From Paenibacillus sp. Soil766 (GTDB lineage: Bacteria; Bacillota; Bacilli; Paenibacillales; NBRC-103111): 64,000 nucleotides of DNA. This document shows positions 7,980-18,031 of the stretch, piece by piece. The stretch covers positions 62,001-126,000 of the forward strand of contig NZ_LMSJ01000019.1 of the NCBI RefSeq assembly GCF_001428105.1. Direction: 5' to 3'. The notes beneath the pieces are model-generated. The model did no database searches. It was not told the DNA's origin and saw only the letters and a program-made list of their open reading frames with translations. The position numbers and the translations under genes were made by a program. Each line of letters opens with the position of its first letter. Position 1 is the first letter of the stretch.

Positions 7980-9473
7980 CTAGTTAGGCTTAACTGTTGG
8001 AGAAGTGGATATAGATGCGTTGGGTAAAGTCTCTGTTCCATTCGTTGCTGGCTTCGGTGTAGGACTTGGCGTAGGCGACGGTGTTGTTGTCGTCGTTGGC
8101 TTCGTACTACCCGTGTTAGTACCTCCCGTTGCAGTCCCACTACTTGGCGTTGGCGTAAGTGTAGGAGTCGGTGTAGGGTTACCAGTAGTTGTTGGTGTAG
8201 GGCTAGTTGTATTTGTTGGTGTTCCAGATGATGGTTTATCTGTCGAGTTCGGCCTAGTCGAATTGGTATTTAATGGTGAAGACGACCCGCCAGCTTTGAC
8301 TGATTCAGCTGTGTTTTCTGGTTTAACAGATGGTGTTGGTGTGGCTTTCGGCGTTGGTGTGGGCAATTTACCTTGTGCCTTCAGTTCTGCTTGTTCTTTC
8401 AAGAATTCAGGGTGAGTTGAAGCACCGCCTGCATCAATTGTCGTCAGACCAGCCCAAATGTTCTTGACTTCGACTTTCTCAGGATGATCGAATACTAAGA
8501 AAGCTGAAGGTAAGCGACGCTCACCATAACGGCTAGATGGTTTTGTAATAAGTGCATTATTATAAACCATTTCAGAAGATGCTCCGCCATCAAGGAATCC
8601 AGCGTTGATGACATCGTCTTCTAAGAAAAGATCCTGAACTTCTTTCAGCGTAGCTCCAACACTTGACGTTTGACGTCCATCGATGACGATAAAGATAACC
8701 GTACCGTCTGCTTTTTGTCCAACAGCTGTACGCGGCGCACGTCCCCAACCTCCATCACCACTAGTAATAAGTGGTTTACCATTCGCGATAACACGCGGGT
8801 AGAAGGAGACAGCTTCCGTGACACCGAGCTCTAATAAGGCATTAATTGTATATTTACCGATAATAAGGGTACCTTCTTTGGTAAATCCAACAATTTGTTG
8901 CGGGTTGCTTCCCTCTTGGTCGGTATAAAGGATTTCACCACCGGACATAATAGCACCGATTGGGGCAAATCCGTTTCCAAGGCCGTCAGGATCATTGAAG
9001 CCACCGCCATTGACACCGGCTACAGCACCTGTACGTTGAACCATGGCTGTAATTCGTTCACCTTCACCTTGTTTGGAAGGAACGACAACACGGATTGAAC
9101 GTGGGTCATATACATACATTCGCTTACCCTTCCACAGGGTGCCTGAAATATCCTCTACTTTGACTAGACTCTCAATAGGACGATTTGTATTAAACTGAAC
9201 AGCTTCAATATCTTGTTTCTCAATCGAGTTAACTTCCGTTAAATTCTGCATTTCAAGCACCATTTGATCACGGCGCTGTGCACCTACGAATATCCAGGCC
9301 CAGTCGCGATGCTGCGTTGTTATGACGGTTTTGGCTAAATACTCACGTATGAATGTCCCTGGTGGGGTTAGAAATAGAAAGCTAGAACTCAAAAATGTAC
9401 ACACGGCTATAACGAGTAAAGTCCGCTTCAGCCAACTATAATTTCGAAAATGATTTGCAATTGAACTACCCAA
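7980..9473 (-). CDS. phosphodiester glycosidase (NAGPA-like) family protein with Pro/Thr-rich tail
   Basis: A 497-residue exported protein. An N-terminal membrane segment (WLKRTLLVIAVCTFLSSSFLF) is followed by an extracytoplasmic domain whose conserved pieces match the NAGPA / exopolysaccharide YveB-like family. These include GGGFNDPDGLGNGFAPIGAI, RTAVGQKADGTVIFIVIDGR and GFLDGGASSEMVYNN. The last ~130 residues are Pro/Thr/Ser/Gly repeats, probably a wall-spanning or flexible stalk. The TTG start at 9473 is chosen because AGGAGAGG lies six bases upstream; the longer frame to 9548 has no such site. The substrate is unknown; family members act on glycan phosphodiesters. Confidence 0.82.
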   Translation of the reverse strand: MGSSIANHFRNYSWLKRTLLVIAVCTFLSSSFLFLTPPGTFIREYLAKTVITTQHRDWAWIFVGAQRRDQMVLEMQNLTEVNSIEKQDIEAVQFNTNRPIESLVKVEDISGTLWKGKRMYVYDPRSIRVVVPSKQGEGERITAMVQRTGAVAGVNGGGFNDPDGLGNGFAPIGAIMSGGEILYTDQEGSNPQQIVGFTKEGTLIIGKYTINALLELGVTEAVSFYPRVIANGKPLITSGDGGWGRAPRTAVGQKADGTVIFIVIDGRQTSSVGATLKEVQDLFLEDDVINAGFLDGGASSEMVYNNALITKPSSRYGERRLPSAFLVFDHPEKVEVKNIWAGLTTIDAGGASTHPEFLKEQAELKAQGKLPTPTPKATPTPSVKPENTAESVKAGGSSSPLNTNSTRPNSTDKPSSGTPTNTTSPTPTTTGNPTPTPTLTPTPSSGTATGGTNTGSTKPTTTTTPSPTPSPTPKPATNGTETLPNASISTSPTVKPN

Positions 9474-9629
9474 GGTAAACCTCTCCTGCTCTATTAATAA
9501 ATTGATAGAAAATGTCGAAAAAAAACAATTCAAGAATAATAGTATCATATTTTTGCATGCAAATGGTATTGGTAATTGTTAAAATAAAGTGTACATAATC
9601 CCTCTTTCTTAAAGGAGCTCGTTCTACTT

Positions 9630-9743
9630 ATGAAACGTTATTACTTTTTTGATTTCCCAATCGACCTTATGGCGATTGTTTTTGTATTTCTATTAATTCT
9701 GCTAGCAATCTTCCTATCATTTCGTAAAGGCATGAAATCATGA
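9630..9743 (+). CDS. small membrane protein, 37 residues
   Basis: ATG at 9630 is preceded by AAAGGAG about 13 bases upstream. The 37-residue product has a charged, aromatic N-terminus (MKRYYFFDFPIDL), a single hydrophobic helix (MAIVFVFLLILLAIFLSF) and a basic tail (RKGMKS). Its stop overlaps the start of the pseudouridine synthase gene as ATGA, which implies translational coupling and supports real translation. I do not recognise a family and assign no function. Confidence 0.7.
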   Translation: MKRYYFFDFPIDLMAIVFVFLLILLAIFLSFRKGMKS

Positions 9744-10627
9744 TCAATTGGTCGCGTGATGGAGAATGGCTGCAACTACCACTTCCAAATGAACAATGGA
9801 AACCGCTCAAACCGGGCGCTGTTGAAGAATTAGCGGCTTATTTGCCGGTGCCACGCAAATTTTTTCTGCGATTAGCTTCCCAGGGACTTATTCGTATAGA
9901 AAATAACACGATTCGGCTAAAGGTTTTTCCTCAGGAAAAAGCGGCGTTTAAACCTGAATCTTACCCATTAGACGTTTTATTTGAAGATGAGTTCACTCTA
10001 GTCGTGAATAAACCGGCTGGTAAGTCTGTCCATCCAGCTGAAGCTGGACAAGGAGGAACGCTTGCCAATGCGGTAGCTCATTATTATGAAGCGACAGGAC
10101 AAGCATATAGTGTTCGTCATATTCATCGTCTAGATAAAGATACGACTGGCGTTGTACTTTATGCCAAAAATGAATGGGCGCATGTCCTATTGGATGAAGC
10201 CATGCGAGAGAAGCAAATTGATAGACGCTATGTGGCGTTAGCTCACGGTTTTTTCAATGAAAAGGAAGGATGGATTGATGAACCGATCGGCAAGGACCGT
10301 CATCAGCCAGGGAAACGAAGAGTAGCCCCTAATGGGGATCAGGCGCTTACGCATTATCGTGTCCTTCAGCAAATGAAAGCTGGTGCACTCGTGGAAGTGG
10401 AGCTGGAAACGGGCAGAACACATCAGATACGGGTCCACCTCAGTCATTTAGGACATCCTCTAATCGGAGATACCTTATATGGAAGTTCTTCGCGATCGTT
10501 TGAGCGGCAAGCCCTACATGGCGACAGGCTCATATTTAAGCATCCAATTACGCAAAATGAGGTCGTTGTACACGCACCGTATCCACTAGATTTCAAGACG
10601 TTGCTGGATCAAATGTCAATGAATTAA
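9740..10627 (+). CDS. RluA family pseudouridine synthase
   Basis: Converts uridine to pseudouridine in RNA. The catalytic motif HRLDKDTTG is at residues 129-137, with catalytic Asp132. LVVNKPAGKSVHPA (about 87-100) and the C-terminal LETGRTHQIRVHLSHLGHPLIGDTLYG are standard for the RluA family. Length is 295 residues. The N-terminal ~75 residues look like a degenerate S4-type region. The exact target (23S rRNA or tRNA) cannot be read from sequence. It is coupled to the small membrane ORF through a four-base overlap. Confidence 0.92.
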   Translation: MINWSRDGEWLQLPLPNEQWKPLKPGAVEELAAYLPVPRKFFLRLASQGLIRIENNTIRLKVFPQEKAAFKPESYPLDVLFEDEFTLVVNKPAGKSVHPAEAGQGGTLANAVAHYYEATGQAYSVRHIHRLDKDTTGVVLYAKNEWAHVLLDEAMREKQIDRRYVALAHGFFNEKEGWIDEPIGKDRHQPGKRRVAPNGDQALTHYRVLQQMKAGALVEVELETGRTHQIRVHLSHLGHPLIGDTLYGSSSRSFERQALHGDRLIFKHPITQNEVVVHAPYPLDFKTLLDQMSMN

Positions 10628-10744
10628 AAATGTAGTCATGCCTGGACTCATCCACCCATATACTTTTAGAGACAATCAAGTATATCACCCAACAATTCGG
10701 AACTGCTGTATGTTTCGAGTTAACGGAAGGGAGGAAACATTTCG

Positions 10745-11863
10745 GTGACTGAACAACAACCAGGGTTACGTTTTGATATTTATGAACGTGTGCATTTGCA
10801 GGAGAATTTGGCAGCCATACAAGAGTTGAATGAGGTAGAATTGCTTCCGCATATTCAAGTTATAACGCTAGATGATCAAGCGATCTTAAAGGGGAACTTA
10901 CTACTTACAGGCAACTACTTTAGTGAAGAAGGCGGCAGCCCACGCACGCTTGAGCATTTGATTCCTGTGGAAATTACATTGCCCTTGAATCGTATTCATC
11001 GCGTAGAAGATATTCAGGTGGAAATCGAGAATTTTGATATCGACCTATTATCGGCACGAAGCCTAAATGTCACAGGTGTACTATCCTTGCAAGGTGTAGA
11101 AATGGTTTCTGTACCGCAAGAAAGCTGGCGCGAGGAAGAAGAGGTTACATTTGTCCATCAAATTGAGTATCCTCGCTCCGAGCCCGTCATGCCTTACGTA
11201 TCAGAACCTGTACCTACACCAGCACCAGCACCGTTTGTTCAAGAGCCACAGGTTCAACCTGTTCCACAAGTTCAACAAGTTCAACAAGTGATTCAACCAC
11301 CACCAGCGCCAACACCTGTTATTCCAACACCTTTGCCTACGCCAAACCCAACGTTGATAGCAGCTGCACCAGAACCAACCGTAGTTGCGGCTCAGCCGGA
11401 ATCCTTATCGGGGGACGACACGATAGGTGTGGAATTTGAACAAATCGAGCTGAAGGTGACCCCTCATGCTGACAGTACCGTCGTTACGGAGGAGAAAAAG
11501 GAACTGAAAGTTGCCTTTGGCAAGAAGGCAGCTGACGCCGTGGAGGTTAACCCGTATGGTATTAAATCGCTATTATCTAAGGCAGGCTCGTATCTTTCCG
11601 ATAAGCGGCTTGCGGAAGCTGAAGCGCAAGCGGCTCTTGAGGCGGAATCGCGGATAGATGCGGTAGAATGGCGGCGTTTATTTCTTCAGAGCCGATCGGA
11701 GTCGCAAGAGTTCAGGAAGCTCAAACTATGTATCGTTCAGAGGGATGACACCTTAGAATCAATTGCGAAGCGCTATCAGTTGACAACACGTGAGCTTCAA
11801 CTGATGAATCGTCTAGGGGATCAAGATATTGTTGTGGGTCAAGTTATTTATTTGCCCAAATAA
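10745..11863 (+). CDS. spoVID: stage VI sporulation protein D-like, LysM-containing
   Basis: SpoVID is a morphogenetic protein that drives encasement of the spore by coat layers and binds SafA and SpoIVA in B. subtilis. The N-terminal domain (about 1-150, LRFDIYERVHLQENLAAIQEL and LLTGNYF) matches the SpoVID beta-rich region. A Pro/Gln/Val-rich linker (about 155-225) follows, and a single C-terminal LysM domain (about 325-372, VQRDDTLESIAKRYQLTTRELQLMN). The 372 residues are shorter than the B. subtilis protein (about 575), mainly in the linker. GTG start at 10745 with GGGAGGAAAC upstream. It lies just before valS. Confidence 0.85.
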   Translation: MTEQQPGLRFDIYERVHLQENLAAIQELNEVELLPHIQVITLDDQAILKGNLLLTGNYFSEEGGSPRTLEHLIPVEITLPLNRIHRVEDIQVEIENFDIDLLSARSLNVTGVLSLQGVEMVSVPQESWREEEEVTFVHQIEYPRSEPVMPYVSEPVPTPAPAPFVQEPQVQPVPQVQQVQQVIQPPPAPTPVIPTPLPTPNPTLIAAAPEPTVVAAQPESLSGDDTIGVEFEQIELKVTPHADSTVVTEEKKELKVAFGKKAADAVEVNPYGIKSLLSKAGSYLSDKRLAEAEAQAALEAESRIDAVEWRRLFLQSRSESQEFRKLKLCIVQRDDTLESIAKRYQLTTRELQLMNRLGDQDIVVGQVIYLPK

Positions 11864-11878
11864 ATACCTATACATAGG

Positions 11879-11920
11879 CAAGAGCCTCTGGCTGCTGATA
11901 GCGGCTGGGGGCTCTTTATG
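11879..11920 (+). terminator. rho-independent terminator after spoVID
   Basis: AGAGCC pairs with GGCTCT around a GC-rich loop, followed by TTTATG. It lies 16 bases after the spoVID stop and separates it from the valS leader. Confidence 0.65.
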
Positions 11921-11992
11921 TTTTAAGCTAGTATAACTTCCACCATTTCGCCCAATACTAGAAAATAATCCTTATAACATGGGCTGAAATTA

Positions 11993-12021
11993 TTGACTAT
12001 ATGTCGATAATTCGATATCAT
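11993..12021 (+). promoter_or_regulatory. sigma-A promoter for the valS T-box transcript
   Basis: TTGACT at 11993-11998 and TATCAT at 12016-12021 with an exact 17-base spacer. It lies about 40 bases before the first T-box stem, the expected place for transcription start. Confidence 0.65.
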
Positions 12022-12059
12022 ATACTGTAAATCATTTTCAAACCAACATATGGAATTGC

Positions 12060-12331
12060 AAAGATAGGGAGTAGTAGTCGGAACGCCCTTCAGAGAGTGG
12101 AACTGCAACGCTGAGAGGTTCCTCAGGATACATCCGATCGAAGTCGCCCTGGAGCAGTAAATGTGAGTGCAATCACCGAGTTATCCTTTCTCGCTTGCAT
12201 TAGCATTTTCCGGTCGCAGCCGTTATCTGTTTAAGTGTCATGTTATTTGCTATTGGGGCAAGTCGCATGAAATGAAGGTGGTACCACGGAAGCTATACCT
12301 TTCGTCCTTTTTGGGGCGAAAGGTTTTTTTG
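12060..12331 (+). ncRNA. T-box leader, valine-specific, controlling valS
   Basis: The T-box core AAGGTGGTACCACGG is at 12275-12289, followed by a terminator: ACCTTTCG (12297-12304) pairs with CGAAAGGT (12317-12324), then a T-run. In stem I, AGGG (12066-12069) pairs with CCCT (12147-12150) and TCGG (12078-12081) with CCGA (12134-12137). This leaves an internal loop with AGTAGTAG on one side and GAAGTC on the other. The specifier triplet is then GTC (12143-12145), a valine codon. The UGGU in the antiterminator bulge would pair with the tRNA end ACCA. Uncharged tRNA-Val should therefore favour read-through into valS. Pairings were made by eye. Confidence 0.93.
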
Positions 12332-12367
12332 TGTTTATAACAACTAGCCAGATATGGAGGTACTCTT

Positions 12368-15028
12368 ATGACCGAAACCAAATTGCAAACAGAAATGCCG
12401 ACCACGTACGACCCGAAAGAAGCGGAGCGTAAATGGTACGACTACTGGATCAAAAATGAATTCTTCAAAGCAGGCAACCGTCCTGATGCGGAGACCTACA
12501 CCATTGTGATCCCGCCTCCGAACGTAACGGGTATGCTGCACATTGGGCATGCGCTTGATTTTACACTGCAAGATATTCTTATTCGTACGAAACGGATGCA
12601 GGGCTTTGACACGTTGTGGCTGCCTGGTTCTGACCATGCTGGTATTGCAACACAAACTCGCGTAGAGCAGAAGCTTCGGGAACAAGGACAAACGCGATAT
12701 GATCTTGGCCGCGAGAAGTTCTTGGAGAAGGTATGGGAGTGGAAAGAATTATATGCGGATACCATTCGTGAGCAATGGGCCAAAATGGGCTTCTCACTCG
12801 ATTATTCGCGTGAACGCTTCACATTGGATGAAGGGCTTTCGCAAGCGGTTCGTGAAGTTTTCGTAAGCTTGTTTGAAAAAGGTCTCATTTATCGCGGCAA
12901 CTATATTATTAACTGGGATCCGGCGGCACGCACAGCACTTTCGGATATTGAAGTGGAATACAAAGAAGTTACAGGTGCGCTGTACCATTTGAAATATGAA
13001 ACAACAGACGGATCAGGTTCGATCGTTGTCGCTACAACGCGTCCTGAGACGATGCTGGGAGACACAGCAGTTGCTGTTCACCCGAAGGATGAGCGCTATA
13101 AGCACCTCATTGGGAAGTCTTTGCTTCTGCCGATTGTAAACCGTGAAATTCCAATTATTGCAGACGATTATGTTGAAAAAGAATTCGGAAGCGGCGCGGT
13201 AAAAATTACGCCGGCACATGATCCTAACGATTTCGAAGTAGGAAAGCGTCACAATCTGCCGCAAATTCTGGTTATGGACGAATCGGGTACGATGAATGCG
13301 AATGCTGGCCCTTACCAGGGGCAAGACCGTTTCGATTGCCGTAAACAAATCGTTGCTGATTTGAAAGAACAAGGTGTTCTGATCAAAATTGAAGAGCACG
13401 TTCATCAAGTTGGACATAGCGAGCGCAGTGGCGCAGTGATTGAGCCGTACTTGTCCACCCAATGGTTCGTGAAAATGCAGCCGCTTGCTGATCAAGCGAT
13501 TGAAGCGCAGAAATCAGGCAAGGGCGTAAATTTTGTACCCGACCGCTTTGAGAAAACGTATTTGAATTGGATTGAAAATATCCGTGACTGGTGTATTTCT
13601 CGCCAATTATGGTGGGGTCACCGAATTCCTGCTTGGCACTGCGCGGATTGCGGTCAAGTCACCGTAACTCGTGAGGATGCGACTGTCTGCTCCCATTGTC
13701 AAAGCGCGAATCTTAACCAAGATAACGATGTACTGGATACATGGTTCAGCTCGGCACTATGGCCTTTCTCCACATTAGGGTGGCCGAAAGATTCCGAGGA
13801 TATGAAGCGTTTCTATCCGACGAGTGTACTGGTTACTGGCTATGATATTATTTACTTCTGGGTAGCTCGTATGATTTTCCAAGGTCTCGAATTTACGGAC
13901 CAAATTCCATTTAAAGATGTGCTCATGCATGGTCTTGTTCGTGATTCCGAAGGACGCAAAATGTCCAAATCGCTCGGAAACGGTGTTGATCCTTTAGAAG
14001 TGATCGAGAAATACGGCGCGGATGCGATGCGCTATATGATTTCTACGAGCTCCACGCCAGGTCAAGATTTGCGCTTCCGTTGGGAGCGGGTTGAGCAAGC
14101 TCGTAATTTTGCCAATAAGATTTGGAATGCTTCCCGATTCGCTCTAATGAATTTGGAAGGCGTTACTGCAGCGGACATCGATTTGACTGGCCAATTAGGT
14201 ACCGCAGATCGTTGGATTCTACATCGCTTGAATGAAACGGTTCGTGATGTAACACGTCTAATTGACAGCTATGAATTCGGTGAAACAGGCCGTCTACTTT
14301 ATAACTTCATCTGGGATGATCTCTGCGACTGGTATATTGAGTTCAGTAAACTGAGCTTGTATGGCACAGATGCAGCTGCGAAAAAGCAGACTCAATCGGT
14401 TCTAGCTTATGTATTAGATCAAACGCAACGTTTGATTCATCCGTTCATGCCGTTCATCTCCGAGGAAATCTGGCAGCATTTGCCGCATGTTGGGGACACG
14501 ATTACACTTGCAGCTTGGCCAACTGAGAATGCCGCCTTCGAAGCACCGGATGCGATTCGTGAGATGGAGCTTTTGATGGAAGCGATTCGTTCTGTTCGTA
14601 ATATCCGTGCTGAAGTGAATGTGCCGATGAGTAAGAAAGTTGAGCTTTTAATTAAACCAGCTAGTTCAGAGACACAGGAGATTCTTAGCAAAAATGAAGA
14701 ATACCTGAAACGCTTCTGTAACACGTCATTGCTTGAAATTGACCTTACATTGACAGCTCCTGACAAAGCAATGACGTCGATTATCACTGGGGCAGAGCTT
14801 TACTTGCCATTAGCGGGCTTGATCGATATCACGCAAGAGCTTGCGCGCTTGGACAAAGAGCTGCAATCTTTATATGGTGAAGTTGAGCGCATCGAGAAGA
14901 AGCTAGGTAATGAAGGTTTTGTAGCTAAGGCACCAGCGAAAGTCATCGAAGAAGAGAAGGCTAAGCTAGCTGATTATGCAGACAAACGTGATAAAGTAAT
15001 CGCTCGATTAGCGGAGTTAAAGGTGTAA
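12368..15028 (+). CDS. valS: valyl-tRNA synthetase
   Basis: Class I aminoacyl-tRNA synthetase charging tRNA-Val. The HIGH motif is HIGH at residues 58-61 in [13 protein letters not shown], and the KMSKS motif is at 531-535. The CP1 editing region contains [22 protein letters not shown]-terminal coiled-coil arm (about 815-886, rich in Glu/Lys/Leu) is typical of ValRS and separates it from IleRS and LeuRS. Length 886 is normal. ATG start with GGAGGTACTCTT upstream. Expression is governed by the valine T-box leader directly before it, which independently confirms the amino-acid identity. Confidence 0.98.
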   Translation: MTETKLQTEMPTTYDPKEAERKWYDYWIKNEFFKAGNRPDAETYTIVIPPPNVTGMLHIGHALDFTLQDILIRTKRMQGFDTLWLPGSDHAGIATQTRVEQKLREQGQTRYDLGREKFLEKVWEWKELYADTIREQWAKMGFSLDYSRERFTLDEGLSQAVREVFVSLFEKGLIYRGNYIINWDPAARTALSDIEVEYKEVTGALYHLKYETTDGSGSIVVATTRPETMLGDTAVAVHPKDERYKHLIGKSLLLPIVNREIPIIADDYVEKEFGSGAVKITPAHDPNDFEVGKRHNLPQILVMDESGTMNANAGPYQGQDRFDCRKQIVADLKEQGVLIKIEEHVHQVGHSERSGAVIEPYLSTQWFVKMQPLADQAIEAQKSGKGVNFVPDRFEKTYLNWIENIRDWCISRQLWWGHRIPAWHCADCGQVTVTREDATVCSHCQSANLNQDNDVLDTWFSSALWPFSTLGWPKDSEDMKRFYPTSVLVTGYDIIYFWVARMIFQGLEFTDQIPFKDVLMHGLVRDSEGRKMSKSLGNGVDPLEVIEKYGADAMRYMISTSSTPGQDLRFRWERVEQARNFANKIWNASRFALMNLEGVTAADIDLTGQLGTADRWILHRLNETVRDVTRLIDSYEFGETGRLLYNFIWDDLCDWYIEFSKLSLYGTDAAAKKQTQSVLAYVLDQTQRLIHPFMPFISEEIWQHLPHVGDTITLAAWPTENAAFEAPDAIREMELLMEAIRSVRNIRAEVNVPMSKKVELLIKPASSETQEILSKNEEYLKRFCNTSLLEIDLTLTAPDKAMTSIITGAELYLPLAGLIDITQELARLDKELQSLYGEVERIEKKLGNEGFVAKAPAKVIEEEKAKLADYADKRDKVIARLAELKV

Positions 15029-15098
15029 GGAACGTAAATTATACGATCGCCTATGTTCGTGAACAAGGTGATTCATATAGTAAAAGAGGATGAGAACA

Positions 15099-16472
15099 AT
15101 GGATGAAATCAAGAACACGGCGGGTGAATTCCAATCCGCACAGGAAGCCATTGATTGGATCGTTGGACGGATGGAGAAGCTCGGCATGAAGCCGGGCCTC
15201 CAACGTATGCATCTACTTATGGAGAAGTTGGGTAACCCCGAACGCAGGCTGAAGTTTATTCATGTGGCCGGAACGAATGGAAAGGGCTCAACATGCGCTT
15301 ACCTAGCTTCTGTGCTTCAGGCTTGCGGTTATGATGTGGGCACATTTACATCACCGTACTTGGTGAGATATACGAACCGTATACAAGTCAATGGCGCCGA
15401 TATTGAGGATGACGTACTACTTCGTTTAGTGAATGAGATGAAGCCAATTGTGGATGAGATTGCAGCCACAGAGGTTGGTCCGCCAACGATGTTTGAGATT
15501 TCAACAGCACTGGCGATTCTATACTTTGGGAAAGTGGCTTATCCCGATTATGTAGTATGGGAAACCGGACTCGGGGGAAGGCTGGATAGCACGAATATCG
15601 TGAATCCAATTGTTACCGTAATTACGAATGTCGGTCATGATCACATGGATATTCTCGGAGATACCCTAGAGCTCGTAGCAGCTGAAAAAGCAGGCATTAT
15701 TAAAGCCGGTGTACCAGTGATTACAGCAGTGGAACCTGAGGCTGTATGGCGTGTGATCGAACAAACGGCGAAAGCGAAGAAAGCCACCCTCTACTCCCTT
15801 GGCGATCAATTTTCGTTGACGGATGTGACGAGTGAGCTCGATCGTCAAACCTTCCAATTTAACGGACCATTTCGACCTATTCCAGAGTTGTCCATTACAT
15901 TGAATGGTGAGCACCAATTGAAAAACGCCGCTGTTGCGGTTATGACGCTTGAAGTGCTTCGTCAATATTACGCCACCATCGTGGATGATGTGGATTTGCA
16001 GCAGGGTCTTACGGGAACGAAATGGCCAGGTCGACTGGAGATGGTTTCACAGGAGCCGCGCATCCTAATCGATGGGGCACATAACCCTGAAGGGGCGGCA
16101 ACACTAGCTTCAGCGCTTCAAAATGTGTACAGCTACAAGAAGCTTCATATGATGATTGGAATGCTAGCAACGAAGAATCATACAGGCTACTTAAGGCATA
16201 TACTACCATTGGTGGATACACTTATTATTACAGAAGCTAATTTTCATAAAAAAGGGGATGCTTCCATGCTCGCAGAACTCGCAACGAGTCTGCTGCGGGA
16301 GATGAATCGTGAAGTTGACATTGTTGTTGAACGCGATTGGAAGCAAGCTTTAACTTTATTAACAAATAGAACTGAGCAGGATGATCTGGCGGTCGTATCT
16401 GGCACGCTGTATTTAATCTCTGATGTTCGTTCTTGGATAACCTATCAAACCGATTCTGAAAAAGGATGGTGA
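15099..16472 (+). CDS. folC: folylpolyglutamate synthase / dihydrofolate synthase
   Basis: Mur-ligase-family enzyme that adds glutamate to folates. The ATP-binding loop VAGTNGKGSTCAY is near residue 54-66, DYVVWETGLGGRLDSTN follows (about 150-166), and the C-terminal domain has ILIDGAHNPEGA. The start at 15099 is preferred over ATG 15090 because AGAGG lies about nine bases upstream; for 15090 the site would touch the codon. Length about 457 residues. Its place right after valS is the standard Bacilli arrangement. Confidence 0.95.
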   Translation: MDEIKNTAGEFQSAQEAIDWIVGRMEKLGMKPGLQRMHLLMEKLGNPERRLKFIHVAGTNGKGSTCAYLASVLQACGYDVGTFTSPYLVRYTNRIQVNGADIEDDVLLRLVNEMKPIVDEIAATEVGPPTMFEISTALAILYFGKVAYPDYVVWETGLGGRLDSTNIVNPIVTVITNVGHDHMDILGDTLELVAAEKAGIIKAGVPVITAVEPEAVWRVIEQTAKAKKATLYSLGDQFSLTDVTSELDRQTFQFNGPFRPIPELSITLNGEHQLKNAAVAVMTLEVLRQYYATIVDDVDLQQGLTGTKWPGRLEMVSQEPRILIDGAHNPEGAATLASALQNVYSYKKLHMMIGMLATKNHTGYLRHILPLVDTLIITEANFHKKGDASMLAELATSLLREMNREVDIVVERDWKQALTLLTNRTEQDDLAVVSGTLYLISDVRSWITYQTDSEKGW

Positions 16473-16479
16473 GAACGGC

Positions 16480-17868
16480 GTGAATCAAGCAGAACACGTA
16501 CATTTTATAGGAATCGGCGGATACGGCATGAGTGCCATTGCCAAAGTCATGCTCGAAATGGGATACCGTGTCTCAGGGTCAGATATTGCTCAGCAAGAGT
16601 TAACTGAGAAATTGAAAGCCAAAGGCGCTCAAGTCTTTATCGGTCATCAGGCGGCGAACGTGTCTGGTGCTGATCTTGTTGTATATTCAACTGCAATTGC
16701 CAAAGATGATGTAGAAATGCAAGCGGCAGAGCAACTGAATATTCCGATTATTCATCGTTCACAAATGCTGGGAAGGCTGATGAATGAACGCAAAGGCATT
16801 GCCGTAGCAGGTGCCCACGGGAAGACGACAACGTCCTCCATGATAGCTTTGGTAATGGAGATTTGCGGTACGGATCCAACGTATATTATCGGTGGAGAAA
16901 TTATGAATGTAGGCAGCAATGCCAAAGCTGGCAAAGGAGAGTATGTTGTTGCGGAGGCCGATGAGAGCGATGGAACCTTCCTGCAATATCACCCAACTCT
17001 TGCGTTAGTGAATAATATTGAAGCTGACCATTTGGAAAATTATAATGGCGATTTCGAGAACTTGAAGAGGGCATACAAACAATTCTTGAGCCAAGTAAGA
17101 CCTGGCGGCAAAGCGATTGTATGTCAGGATGATGAGTTCCTGCGCGAAATGATACCGGAAATTCAAAGTCAAGTGATTACGTACGGGATTGAGACGAAAG
17201 CGGATTATATCGCACGTGACATCTCACTAGGTGATCGCAAGGTAACCTTTACGGTAGAGTATAATGGTTCATCCCTTGGCCAAGTCAGCCTGTCCGTGCC
17301 TGGTAAACATAATGTATACAATGCACTTGCGACACTGATTACTTGTTTGGAAGCAGGGCTATCTTTCGAGAGCATTGCAGAAGCGATTCAGGAGTTTCGT
17401 GGAGCAAAGCGTAGATTTCAAGTACTCGGTGAAGTTGAAAACATTTTGGTGATTGATGATTACGCGCATCACCCTACGGAAATTCAAGCAACAATTTCCG
17501 CTGCGAAAGCAACAGGAAAGCGTATCATCGCCGTGTTCCAACCGCAACGGTATACACGAACTTACTACCTGTTTGAGCAGTTTAGCCGCTCCTTTCTGGA
17601 AGCGGATGAAGTTGTCATAACAGATATTTATTCACCAGCCGGTGAGAAGCGCATTGAAGGCGTGGACTCTGTTAAGCTAGTTGAGTTAATACGCAGCAAC
17701 AGCAATCCGAATGTGCAGCATATTGCCACACGGGAAGAAGTACTGACGTATTTGATAGACCATGTTCAACCAGGTGACCTCGTTCTCACGATGGGTGCAG
17801 GAGACATCTGGAAGGCAGCGGATGGGTTAGCTAAATCGCTGCGCAAGAAATACGAATCACATACGTAG
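16480..17868 (+). CDS. murC: UDP-N-acetylmuramate--L-alanine ligase
   Basis: MurC adds L-alanine to UDP-MurNAc in the cytoplasmic phase of peptidoglycan synthesis. The N-terminal nucleotide fold has HFIGIGGYGMSAIA (about 8-21), the P-loop is AGAHGKTTTSSM (110-121), and the C-terminal domain has IDDYAHHPTEIQAT. Length 462 residues is normal. GTG start seven bases after the folC stop, with AAAGGATGG upstream inside folC, so the two are probably co-transcribed. A terminator follows. Confidence 0.97.
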   Translation: MNQAEHVHFIGIGGYGMSAIAKVMLEMGYRVSGSDIAQQELTEKLKAKGAQVFIGHQAANVSGADLVVYSTAIAKDDVEMQAAEQLNIPIIHRSQMLGRLMNERKGIAVAGAHGKTTTSSMIALVMEICGTDPTYIIGGEIMNVGSNAKAGKGEYVVAEADESDGTFLQYHPTLALVNNIEADHLENYNGDFENLKRAYKQFLSQVRPGGKAIVCQDDEFLREMIPEIQSQVITYGIETKADYIARDISLGDRKVTFTVEYNGSSLGQVSLSVPGKHNVYNALATLITCLEAGLSFESIAEAIQEFRGAKRRFQVLGEVENILVIDDYAHHPTEIQATISAAKATGKRIIAVFQPQRYTRTYYLFEQFSRSFLEADEVVITDIYSPAGEKRIEGVDSVKLVELIRSNSNPNVQHIATREEVLTYLIDHVQPGDLVLTMGAGDIWKAADGLAKSLRKKYESHT

Positions 17869-17873
17869 AGAGA

Positions 17874-17912
17874 AGATCGCTTACGCCGAAGGGCTGGAGG
17901 CGGTCTTTTTTT
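17874..17912 (+). terminator. rho-independent terminator after murC
   Basis: AGATCGC (17874-17880) pairs with GCGGTCT (17900-17906, one G:T pair) and is followed by a run of seven T. Confidence 0.75.
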
Positions 17913-18031
17913 CTTGAACGAATCATATTATGGTTCTCACTCTCATACTCTAGTAACAGAAGATTGGGACAAGATGATACGGCATTGTGCCTGTTTCGGG
18001 ACATACATATGATGAGGAGTGTGGGAAGGGA

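Noticed and set aside
8005-8415. 136-residue plus-strand frame rich in Val-Gly repeats
   Set aside because: It is the antisense reading of the Pro/Thr tail of the glycosidase gene; the repeat makes it open and hydrophobic.
13013-13495. 160-residue minus-strand frame inside valS
   Set aside because: Shadow of a fully conserved synthetase region; no ribosome binding site or recognisable domain.
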